A DNA stretch of 9,010 nt from Rickettsiales bacterium. Its GTDB lineage: Bacteria > Pseudomonadota > Alphaproteobacteria > Rickettsiales > UBA1997. Under the pieces are notes generated by a model. That model made no database searches, was not told the DNA's origin, and saw only the letters and a program-made list of their open reading frames with translations. The stretch spans positions 1 through 9,010 of the forward strand of contig JAITOR010000002.1 in assembly GCA_031289855.1 (NCBI GenBank), read 5' to 3'. Positions 1 to 5,279 of this stretch are shown piece by piece. The first letter of the stretch is position 1. Each line of letters starts with the position of its first letter. A program made the translations under genes and the position numbers.

Positions 1-75
1 CCCCCAAAAACACACAATCAACCCACACCAACCCAACCCACACACACCTCGGGGGCGGGGCGAGAAAGTGAAAAT
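1..75. other. Low-complexity C/A- and G-rich tract, probable contig-end artefact
   Basis: The first 50 or so bases consist almost only of C and A (runs of CCCCC, ACACAC, CCCAACCC), then GGGGGCGGGG. The rest of the window is strongly AT-rich with few C or G runs. There is no open reading frame or recognisable element here. It sits at the very edge of the sequence and ends just before the rlpA stop region. I infer low-quality or adapter-like sequence at an assembly end rather than genomic DNA; a real satellite-like tract cannot be excluded. Confidence 0.6.
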
Positions 76-93
76 AATGGAGTGAAAAATCTA

Positions 94-786
94 CTACCTA
101 TGCAATCCCAATTTTCTCAACAATAAATCACTTTCTCTTTTTAAATAAACAACCCTAATTCTTGTGGTTCCTTTGTTATGAAAATCTAATTCTTTTGCCA
201 CTCTATTTGATACATCTATAATTCTATCTTTTACAAATGGACCTCTATCATTAATTCTAACCTTTACACTCTTTCCATTTTCCAAATTTGTCACTTTCAC
301 TATTGATGGCATTGGCAAAGTTCTATGAGCAGCCGTCCAATCATTCATATTATAAATCTCTCCATTTGAAGTGTTTTTATTGTGAAAATCACTACCATAC
401 CAAGAGGCCATACCTTTTTCATCATAATTTTCATTCTCAAAAGGCTCATAATGTTGCCCCAATACATCATAAGGTTTTCCAACTTTATAAACTCCTTTGT
501 AAGTGCTTTTTTTTGGATATAAATGCTCATCATTATCATTATCTTCTTCACCATCATTATCATCTTCTTCAACAATTTTTTTCTTCGGTTTTGATTTTTC
601 TTTTTCTTCATCAAAATTTACCATCTTTGCTTTCATTTTTGCTTTTTCTTTTTTTCCTGTATAATTTTTATTATAAAGACCATCATCCAATCTCAAATAA
701 TACTCATCTTTAACTTCTTCTTCCATCTCTTCGGCATAAAGATTACAAAACAAAATCAAAAATATAAATAAACTAATTTTTTTCAT
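94..786 (-). CDS. rlpA: RlpA-like septal lytic transglycosylase (double-psi beta-barrel), no SPOR domain
   Basis: RlpA proteins cut glycan strands lacking stem peptides at the division septum. With the start at 786 (MKKISLF) the protein has 230 residues. Residues 1-18 look like a Sec signal peptide ending LYA before EE. The Cys at 14 follows Phe, so it is not a proper lipobox, whereas many RlpA proteins are lipoproteins. Residues 19-95 are a low-complexity Lys/Glu/Asp linker. The barrel covers about 125-213: ASWYG (127-131), the TSNGE segment whose Glu143 is a proposed catalytic position, AHRTLP (153-158) and INDRGPF with Asp180, then RIIDVS. The family's usual C-terminal SPOR domain is absent; only about 15 residues follow the barrel. 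The start overlaps the upstream bamD stop by 14 bases, so translation is probably coupled. An in-frame ATG at 810 adds eight residues (MLLKLLKV) and would spoil the signal peptide. Confidence 0.88.
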   Translation of the reverse strand: MKKISLFIFLILFCNLYAEEMEEEVKDEYYLRLDDGLYNKNYTGKKEKAKMKAKMVNFDEEKEKSKPKKKIVEEDDNDGEEDNDNDEHLYPKKSTYKGVYKVGKPYDVLGQHYEPFENENYDEKGMASWYGSDFHNKNTSNGEIYNMNDWTAAHRTLPMPSIVKVTNLENGKSVKVRINDRGPFVKDRIIDVSNRVAKELDFHNKGTTRIRVVYLKRESDLLLRKLGLHR

Positions 787-1492
787 AACCTTCAATAATT
801 TTAAAAGCATACACCGTCCATGTGGTATCTTTATATCTGTTGTTTAATTCCACATAATATTTTAAAGCATCAACCTTCAAATTGAAAATATTATGCAATT
901 CTACCAATCTATATAATGCCTCAGCTTCATATTCTGTATTTTTATAATTTTTAATTATATTTTTATAATGATTGATGGCACCTATGTAATTTTTATCATT
1001 AAAATACCAATTTCCCACCGCCAAATCATTTCCAGCCAAATCGTTATTTATTCTAATAAGTCGTTCTTTTACATCATCTGTATAAATACTTTTTGGATAG
1101 GTTAGTAATAGTGATTTATAACTTTCATTGGCAGTTTCTGTATTATCTTTTGCTCTTGTAATGCTTGTGATTCTTGCTTCATAATTTAAACCCCTTAAAT
1201 AATACATGTATGGCACATTTTCATTTATTGGGTTATTTCTTATAAAATATTCAATTACCCTATTTGATTCATCATATTCTTTTGCCTTGTAAAAAGAATA
1301 GGCTGACATTACAAGACCTTTTTGTGCATCTTGTGTGAATGGCATCATGTCATCCAATTTTTCAAAATTTTCTGCTGCAAACAAATAACTACCATCTTTC
1401 AATTGTTGCATTGCATCATTATAAGTTACGATAATTTCTTTATCAGCACAAGAAATCAAAAGTAAAAGCAAAATGATAAAAAATTTTTTCAT
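773..1492 (-). CDS. bamD: Outer membrane assembly lipoprotein BamD (ComL/YfiO)
   Basis: BamD is the essential lipoprotein of the BAM complex, which folds beta-barrel proteins into the outer membrane; it works on the periplasmic face bound to BamA. The 239-residue product starts with a lipoprotein signal, MKKFF then a run of Ile/Leu, and the lipobox LISC with acylated Cys15 followed by Ala-Asp. The rest consists of TPR-like helical pairs: about 24-51 (YNDAMQQLKDGSY...A..NF..L), 59-88 (AYSFYKAKEY...YFIRNNP), 126-150 (YKSLLLTYPKSIYTDDV) and 158-186 (VGNWYFNDKNYIGAINHY), then EALYRLVELH near 191. These match the family pattern, and the length is close to the usual 240-290. It is the first gene of a two-gene operon with rlpA. 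No Shine-Dalgarno precedes the ATG, and a candidate -10 lies 9 bp upstream. Confidence 0.93.
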   Translation of the reverse strand: MKKFFIILLLLLISCADKEIIVTYNDAMQQLKDGSYLFAAENFEKLDDMMPFTQDAQKGLVMSAYSFYKAKEYDESNRVIEYFIRNNPINENVPYMYYLRGLNYEARITSITRAKDNTETANESYKSLLLTYPKSIYTDDVKERLIRINNDLAGNDLAVGNWYFNDKNYIGAINHYKNIIKNYKNTEYEAEALYRLVELHNIFNLKVDALKYYVELNNRYKDTTWTVYAFKIIEGYEKN

Positions 1493-1501
1493 ATAATCTA
1501 A

Positions 1502-1530
1502 TTATTAGAGCATATTGCAAAAAAAAGCAA
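1502..1530 (-). promoter_or_regulatory. Candidate bamD promoter, leaderless spacing
   Basis: On the minus strand, TTGCTT (1525-1530) and TAATAA (1502-1507) are separated by 17 bp. The -10 box ends 9 bp before the bamD ATG, so transcription would start within about 3 bases of the start codon. No purine-rich ribosome-binding site lies in between. AT-rich sequence makes chance matches easy. Confidence 0.4.
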
Positions 1531-1544
1531 ATAAAAAGAATAAT

Positions 1545-1571
1545 TTGATAATTAAATATTCTTATTATACA
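1545..1571 (+). promoter_or_regulatory. Candidate promoter of tRNA-Arg and the RNHCP gene
   Basis: TTGATA (1545-1550) is a good -35 match. The best-placed -10 is TATACA (1566-1571) with a 15-bp spacer, giving a start near 1578, about 8 bases before the mature tRNA. TATAGT (1573-1578) is a stronger -10 sequence, but it would start transcription at the tRNA's first base. The exact boxes are uncertain. Confidence 0.35.
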
Positions 1572-1585
1572 TTATAGTTATAATT

Positions 1586-1662
1586 GCAGCCGTAGCTTAA
1601 CTGGATAGAGTATTCGCTTGCGAAGTGGACGGTTAGGGGTTCGAATCCCCTCGGTTGCACCA
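1586..1662 (+). tRNA. tRNA-Arg, anticodon GCG
   Basis: A full 77-base cloverleaf can be folded by hand. The acceptor stem 1586-1592 pairs with 1652-1658 (one G-U). The D stem is 1595-1598/1608-1611 with loop AACTGGATA. The anticodon stem is 1613-1617/1625-1629, with loop TTGCGAA placing GCG at 1620-1622. The variable loop is 1630-1634. The T stem is 1635-1639/1647-1651 with loop TTCGAAT. Discriminator A1659 is followed by an encoded CCA (1660-1662). GCG reads CGC and CGU. Arg identity is supported by C at position 35 and A at position 20 of the D loop. Most bacteria use ACG, deaminated to ICG, for this box, so GCG is unusual. There are two G-U pairs in the anticodon stem and two in the D stem, but no broken pair. 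No terminator separates it from the gene 17 bases downstream. Confidence 0.93.
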
Positions 1663-1679
1663 TATTTTTAAAATTGAAT

Positions 1680-1970
1680 ATGAAAAAATTTCAAAAAAAA
1701 GTTGAAAATTTTGTCTGTGAAAATTGTGGTGAAATGATCAAAGGTAATGGTTTTACCAATCATTGTCCCAATTGTTTATATTCAAAACATGTGGATATAA
1801 ATCCTGGTGACAGAATGGCAGAATGTGGTGGAATGATGGAACCAATTGATTTAGAACAAAAACATGGGAAATTTATAATAGTTCACAAATGTAAAAAATG
1901 TGGATTTATTAGAAAAAATAAAGTAAATGAGAATGATAACTATTTAAAATGGTTGTTAAATAATTGTTAA
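1680..1970 (+). CDS. RNHCP-domain zinc-binding small protein, function unknown
   Basis: This is a 96-residue soluble protein of the RNHCP family, a widespread small bacterial family with no established biochemical role known to me. It has several apparent metal-binding pairs: CENC (Cys13, Cys16), the signature NHCPNC (His28, Cys29, Cys32) followed by HVD (37-39), GDR (43-45), Cys49 in ECGGMMEP, and HKCKKC (His69, Cys71, Cys74). The conserved CGGMMEP and final NDN match the family. I chose ATG 1680; a TTG at 1674 in the same frame would add Met-Asn. There is no Shine-Dalgarno. The coding sequence begins 17 bases after the tRNA CCA, so it is probably made from the tRNA transcript, with tRNA processing leaving a very short leader. 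The last six codons and stop fall inside the 11-bp tandem array, so the C-terminus LLNNC is written by repeat units. Confidence 0.85.
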   Translation: MKKFQKKVENFVCENCGEMIKGNGFTNHCPNCLYSKHVDINPGDRMAECGGMMEPIDLEQKHGKFIIVHKCKKCGFIRKNKVNENDNYLKWLLNNC

Positions 1971-2051
1971 ATAATTGTTAACAGGTTGTTAATAAATTGT
2001 TATTTAAATATTTATTAACTGTTTGTCAATTTTTATTAACAACTTATTAAC
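1953..2051. repeat. 11-bp phased TTGTTAA array, stacked TTAA-N7-TTAA sites
   Basis: Five adjacent 11-bp units begin at 1953, 1964, 1975, 1986 and 1997, all starting TTGTTA (the first two identical, TTGTTAAATAA). TTAA occurs at 1956, 1967, 1978 and 1989, exactly 11 bp apart. Further TTAA pairs with 7-bp gaps follow at 2004/2015 and 2036/2047. The right half is largely in inverted orientation (TTTATTAAC, TTATTAACAA), giving a 10-bp inverted repeat at 1988-1997/2010-2019 around a 12-base loop. The nonamer TTATTAACA occurs at 2033 and 2044 (plus) and 1987 (minus). The array covers the end of the RNHCP gene and most of the gap to convergent recN. Possible roles are a protein-binding array (CtrA- or DnaA-like) or a transcription end region. 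Confidence 0.8.
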
Positions 2052-2130
2052 AGGTTCAACATTTAAAAAATAATACAATTAACAATTTATCATTAGTAAT
2101 AATTAATCTTAATCATTAATATAATATTAA
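2052..2130. other. AT-rich gap between convergent RNHCP gene and recN, with odd-centred palindrome
   Basis: This stretch is almost pure A and T. It holds the perfect palindrome ATTAATAT-A-ATATTAAT (2115-2131), which touches the last base of the recN stop codon and could end recN transcription as a weak AT hairpin. No GC-rich stem and no open reading frame are visible. Confidence 0.4.
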
Positions 2131-3810
2131 TTAATTTAACATTTCTTTTGCTATTTTTTTAGCTTCATCGGTTATATTTTCTCCACTAATTATTCTCGCA
2201 ATCTCATTAATTCTGCTTTCATTATCTAATAAAATAACAGACGTAATTGTTGTATTATCTCGTTGTTCTTTATGAACTTTAAAGTGTGAATTTCCCTTAC
2301 TTGCAACTTGGGCTAAATGTGTCACAACTAAAACTTGTAAATTACGACCCAATTTTCGTAGTCTTTCACCCACAGCATCAGCCACGGCACCACTAATTCC
2401 AGTATCTATTTCGTCAAAGATTAAGATTGGAACCGATGATACTTGTGATAAAACAACTTTTAAAGCCAACATAAATCTTGATAATTCACCACCAGAAGCA
2501 ATTTTTGACAATTCATCCATTGGCATTCCTGGATTGGTGGAGGCGATAAATCTTACATTATCAATACCATTAGTATTCCAATTTTCTTCACTCAACTCTC
2601 TAAACTCTGTATCAAAAATAGTTTTTTCCATTTTTAAAGGTGCCAATTCTTCTTTTAATTCAAACGTTAATTTTTTTGCTGCTTGTCTTCTATTTTCACT
2701 TAATTCTCTTGCTTCTTTTAAAAAAAGTTCTTTTAAACCATTCAATTCCATCTCTAAATCACCCATGATAAATTCTTGTTTATTTAAAAAACTCAACTTT
2801 TCTTTCAATTCCATCAATAGTTCATTTAAAATATTTGGTGATACATTTAATTTTCTTGCTAAACCTCTAATTGCAAAAAGTCGTTCTTCGGTTTGTTCTA
2901 ATGTTGCGCCATCAAAACCAAGTCCATTATATATAATTTCAAGTTTATAACTTGCTTCATCCAAATTTATGGAAGTTTGTTCTAAATTATCAACCACATC
3001 ACTAAAAGCATTTTTACCATTTTCAAGCAAATTATCACCAAGTGCTGATGCTCTATATAAAGCGTTTTGAGCATTTTTAATTTGTTTACCAACATTTGCT
3101 TGTCCTTCAAGAGTATTTTTCACATCATTTAATACACTTAAAATTTTCTCTTTATTCATCATTAAAGTTCGTTTTTCAGCCAATTCTTGCTCTTCATTTT
3201 CACCAATATTTAATATCTCAATTTCATTTGTTATATGCACCAAATAATCTTTTTCTTTTTCAATATTATCCTTTTTATCCATTAGTTCTTTTAATTTTTC
3301 TTTTGTAGTTTTTAATTTTTCAAAAATTTCACTTACATTTTTTCTTTTACCAATTAAGTTTCCATATTGATCTAAAATTTCTCTATGTACTGACGAATTT
3401 AAAAGTCCTATTTGTTCGTTTTGACCATGTATTTCAAGCAAAGATTCTCCAATAGTTTGTAAAAATTTTTGTGTTACAGGAGTTTCATTGATGAAGGCTT
3501 TGCTTGTGCCATCGTCAGTTAAAGTTCGTCTTATAATAATATTATCATCAAAACCAATATCACATTCTTTTAACAAATTTTTTGTTTTAATATTATCTTT
3601 TAAATTAAAACTAGCAATTACACTACCTTTTTGTTCTCCACTTCGCAATAAGCGACTATTTGAACGATATCCAATGGCAAGTCCCAATGCATCTAGTAGA
3701 ATAGATTTACCGGAACCGGTTTCACCCGTTAAAACACAAAGCCCTTTCTCAAATTGAATATTCAATTTGTCAATTAAAACAATATTATTTATTACAAGGC
3801 TTTCTAACAT
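2131..3810 (-). CDS. recN: DNA repair protein RecN (SMC-like ATPase)
   Basis: RecN is a cytoplasmic SMC-like ATPase recruited to double-strand breaks, where it holds DNA together for RecA-dependent recombination. The 559 residues match the family's usual length. Walker A is GETGSGKS (29-36) and the conserved EIHGQNEQ is at 126-133. A Lys/Glu-rich coiled-coil region spans about 155-390, broken by a middle segment near 240-300. The ABC signature SGGELSR is at 439-445, Walker B ILIFDE at 462-467 and the switch His498 in VVTHLAQVA. All ATPase residues are present, so it is probably active. It is divergent from plsY across 78 bp. The candidate promoter ends 9 bp before the ATG and no ribosome-binding site is seen. 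recN near bamD on the same strand recalls common alphaproteobacterial gene order, here interrupted by the tRNA and RNHCP gene and with the order reversed. Confidence 0.96.
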   Translation of the reverse strand: MLESLVINNIVLIDKLNIQFEKGLCVLTGETGSGKSILLDALGLAIGYRSNSRLLRSGEQKGSVIASFNLKDNIKTKNLLKECDIGFDDNIIIRRTLTDDGTSKAFINETPVTQKFLQTIGESLLEIHGQNEQIGLLNSSVHREILDQYGNLIGKRKNVSEIFEKLKTTKEKLKELMDKKDNIEKEKDYLVHITNEIEILNIGENEEQELAEKRTLMMNKEKILSVLNDVKNTLEGQANVGKQIKNAQNALYRASALGDNLLENGKNAFSDVVDNLEQTSINLDEASYKLEIIYNGLGFDGATLEQTEERLFAIRGLARKLNVSPNILNELLMELKEKLSFLNKQEFIMGDLEMELNGLKELFLKEARELSENRRQAAKKLTFELKEELAPLKMEKTIFDTEFRELSEENWNTNGIDNVRFIASTNPGMPMDELSKIASGGELSRFMLALKVVLSQVSSVPILIFDEIDTGISGAVADAVGERLRKLGRNLQVLVVTHLAQVASKGNSHFKVHKEQRDNTTITSVILLDNESRINEIARIISGENITDEAKKIAKEMLN

Positions 3811-3819
3811 ATATTTGAG

Positions 3820-3847
3820 ATAGTAAAAGAAAAATAAAATTTTTCAA
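3820..3847 (-). promoter_or_regulatory. Candidate recN promoter, leaderless spacing
   Basis: On the minus strand, TTGAAA (3842-3847) and TACTAT (3820-3825) are 16 bp apart. The -10 ends 9 bp before the recN ATG at 3810, so the transcript would start about 2 bases ahead of the start codon. Its -35 lies 6 bp from the -35 of the divergent plsY promoter. No LexA-type operator is recognisable. Confidence 0.45.
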
Positions 3848-3853
3848 ATAAAA

Positions 3854-3881
3854 TTGCTTTTTATAAATTATTTTTTATAGT
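3854..3881 (+). promoter_or_regulatory. Candidate plsY promoter, leaderless spacing
   Basis: TTGCTT (3854-3859) and TATAGT (3876-3881) are separated by 16 bp. The -10 ends 7 bp before the GTG start at 3889, placing the predicted transcription start at or next to the start codon. No Shine-Dalgarno is seen. The same TATAGT box with a 16-bp spacer recurs upstream of the gene at 7339. Confidence 0.5.
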
Positions 3882-3888
3882 TCAATGT

Positions 3889-4467
3889 GTGAATATTTTT
3901 ATTTTATTTTTAGCATATTTACTTGGTTCAATTCCTTTTGGTCTTATTATTGGGAAAATTGTTTTAAATAAAGATGTAAGAGAACAAGGCTCTGGTAGTA
4001 TTGGAGCGACGAATGTAACAAGAATGCTTGGTAAGAAATGGGGAATGTTGGTGGTATTATTGGATGGTTTTAAGGCGGCAATTCCAATTCTAACAGCAAA
4101 GATTCTTAATTTTGACGAATTAACAATTGCATTAACAACGTTGTTTGCAATTTTAGGACATATTTTTCCAATTTGGTTAAAATTTAGAGGTGGAAAAGGT
4201 ATTGCAAGTTTGATATTTTCATTGTTTGTTTTAGATTATAAAATTGGTGTAATTTTTATTATTTCATGGGGATTGATATATTTAATATCACATACATCTG
4301 CTTTATCGGCTTTAATCGCCACAACAATCGTTGTATTTTTTAGTTTTTTTATTATGTCAAAAATATATTTTATTTTATTATGTGTGTTGGGTGTTTTGAT
4401 TTTTTATAGACACAAAGATAACATAAAAAGAATGATTAATGGAGAAGAATTAAAATTTAAAAAATAA
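3889..4467 (+). CDS. plsY: Glycerol-3-phosphate acyltransferase PlsY
   Basis: PlsY is an inner-membrane enzyme that transfers the acyl group of acyl-phosphate to glycerol-3-phosphate, giving lysophosphatidate, the first step of phospholipid synthesis. The 192-residue protein is strongly hydrophobic, with several membrane segments. The three family motifs are present: GSGSIGATNVTR (34-45), FRGGKGIA (99-106) and YRHKDNIKRMINGEE (173-187). The usual motif-1 form is GSGN-x-GATN; Ser37 replaces the Asn here, a mild deviation. The start is GTG, since no in-frame ATG precedes motif 1 and the N-terminus (LAYLLGSIPFG) is typical. An out-of-frame ATG at 3885 lies 4 bases upstream. Its plsX partner is not in the window. 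It is convergent with yhhQ and divergent from recN. Confidence 0.95.
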   Translation: MNIFILFLAYLLGSIPFGLIIGKIVLNKDVREQGSGSIGATNVTRMLGKKWGMLVVLLDGFKAAIPILTAKILNFDELTIALTTLFAILGHIFPIWLKFRGGKGIASLIFSLFVLDYKIGVIFIISWGLIYLISHTSALSALIATTIVVFFSFFIMSKIYFILLCVLGVLIFYRHKDNIKRMINGEELKFKK

Positions 4468-4477
4468 TTGATATAAA

Positions 4478-4494
4478 TTTAATAACTTATTAAA
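4478..4494. terminator. Weak bidirectional AT hairpin between plsY and yhhQ
   Basis: The perfect palindrome TTTAATAA-C-TTATTAAA lies in the 32-bp gap between the convergent plsY and yhhQ stops. As RNA it can form about a 6-bp stem with a 5-base loop, flanked by A and T tracts on both sides. The lack of G and C makes it weak, so its role as a terminator is an inference from position. Confidence 0.35.
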
Positions 4495-4499
4495 ATAAA

Positions 4500-5198
4500 T
4501 TACATTAAATTTTCTTTTCTTATATAATTTACTATTTTTATGGAAATTGGTAATAAAATTAATTCCACAACAATTCCCACAAACAAACCAAACGTTGCAC
4601 ATATAAAGGCGCTACTAAAACTCCAAGATTCCATTGGTGTTATCCAGGTGACATTTAAAAATTTTTGAAAATTTGGAAAAAACCAAAATGCAATAATTGC
4701 AAATAATCCACTATCAAAAATTTTGCCAGCAATTGATGAAATGTAGGCTCGTTTTGCATAGCTTTTTGAAGTTGTGTCATTATTTTTGTTTTGAATTATT
4801 AAAAAAACCTTATCATTTATCAAATCTCCAAGCCAAGCACAAAAAAGGCTTGTGACAATCAAAGCAGGAATTGCACCAAACACATTTTGTAAACTTTCTT
4901 GCACCCATACACTTTCTTCATTTGGAATAATATAAATCAATAATTGAAAAATTAAAACAACAACAAGTTGTATTATAAGACCAATATAACTTGTTTGTCT
5001 TGATAACTTATAACCACCAAATTCTTGTATAACATCACTTGTTAAATAAATTATTGGATACAATATTGAGCCAAGTGAAATTGATAGGTTTGTACCAAAA
5101 AAATACGTGGATTTAACCTCCAAAATATTACTAATAACTAATGTTATGGTGTTTATTATGATTGCAATCACCAATGCAAATGTATATTTTTCCTTCAT
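4500..5198 (-). CDS. yhhQ: YhhQ-family queuosine precursor transporter
   Basis: YhhQ-family inner-membrane proteins import 7-deazaguanine precursors (preQ0/preQ1), which are then used to make queuosine at the wobble position of GUN tRNAs. The 232 residues hold about six hydrophobic segments (near 7-25, 38-53, 71-92, 105-125, 150-173 and 197-222). The family pattern is clear: SNILEVK (23-29), GSILYPIIYLTSDVIQEFGG (43-62) with the acidic pair Asp55 and Glu59, AWLGDLI (121-127) and KIFDSGLF (159-166). No queuosine biosynthesis gene is visible here, so uptake of a precursor for a later enzyme such as Tgt is an inference. It is divergent from priA across 81 bp. No ribosome-binding site is seen. 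Confidence 0.9.
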   Translation of the reverse strand: MKEKYTFALVIAIIINTITLVISNILEVKSTYFFGTNLSISLGSILYPIIYLTSDVIQEFGGYKLSRQTSYIGLIIQLVVVLIFQLLIYIIPNEESVWVQESLQNVFGAIPALIVTSLFCAWLGDLINDKVFLIIQNKNNDTTSKSYAKRAYISSIAGKIFDSGLFAIIAFWFFPNFQKFLNVTWITPMESWSFSSAFICATFGLFVGIVVELILLPISIKIVNYIRKENLM

Positions 5199-5206
5199 AT
5201 GTGATA

Positions 5207-5234
5207 TTATTAATAAAACATTTTAAAAAATCAA
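5207..5234 (-). promoter_or_regulatory. Candidate yhhQ promoter, leaderless spacing
   Basis: On the minus strand, TTGATT (5229-5234) and TAATAA (5207-5212) have a 16-bp spacer. The -10 ends 8 bp before the ATG at 5198, predicting a leader of 0-2 bases. An overlapping TAATAT (5204-5209) is an alternative -10. The pure AT context lowers confidence. Confidence 0.35.
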
Positions 5235-5264
5235 ATATATTAAATTGTTTTTTTATTATAAATC

Positions 5265-5270
5265 TATAAT
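5265..5270 (+). promoter_or_regulatory. Perfect -10 box just upstream of priA
   Basis: TATAAT matches the sigma-70 -10 consensus exactly and ends 9 bp before the priA GTG start. The predicted transcription start is at 5277-5278. The only TTG-type -35 candidate, TTGTTT (5245-5250), is just 14 bp away, which is too close, so the -35 is unclear. There is no ribosome-binding site before the start. Confidence 0.5.
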
Positions 5271-5279
5271 CTTTTTTAT

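Noticed and set aside
288..713. 141-residue plus-strand frame rich in His, Leu and Phe
   Set aside because: Antisense shadow of the rlpA gene; the His- and Leu-rich composition is the reverse complement of its charged linker.
730..786. Lipoprotein signal in RlpA (Cys14)
   Set aside because: The residue before the Cys is Phe, outside the accepted lipobox; a signal peptidase I site after LYA fits better.
1674..1679. TTG start for the RNHCP protein
   Set aside because: ATG follows two codons later, neither start has a ribosome-binding site, and the common start codon is preferred.
1953..2051. CRISPR array
   Set aside because: Units of 11 bp follow one another directly with no unique spacers and no cas genes nearby.
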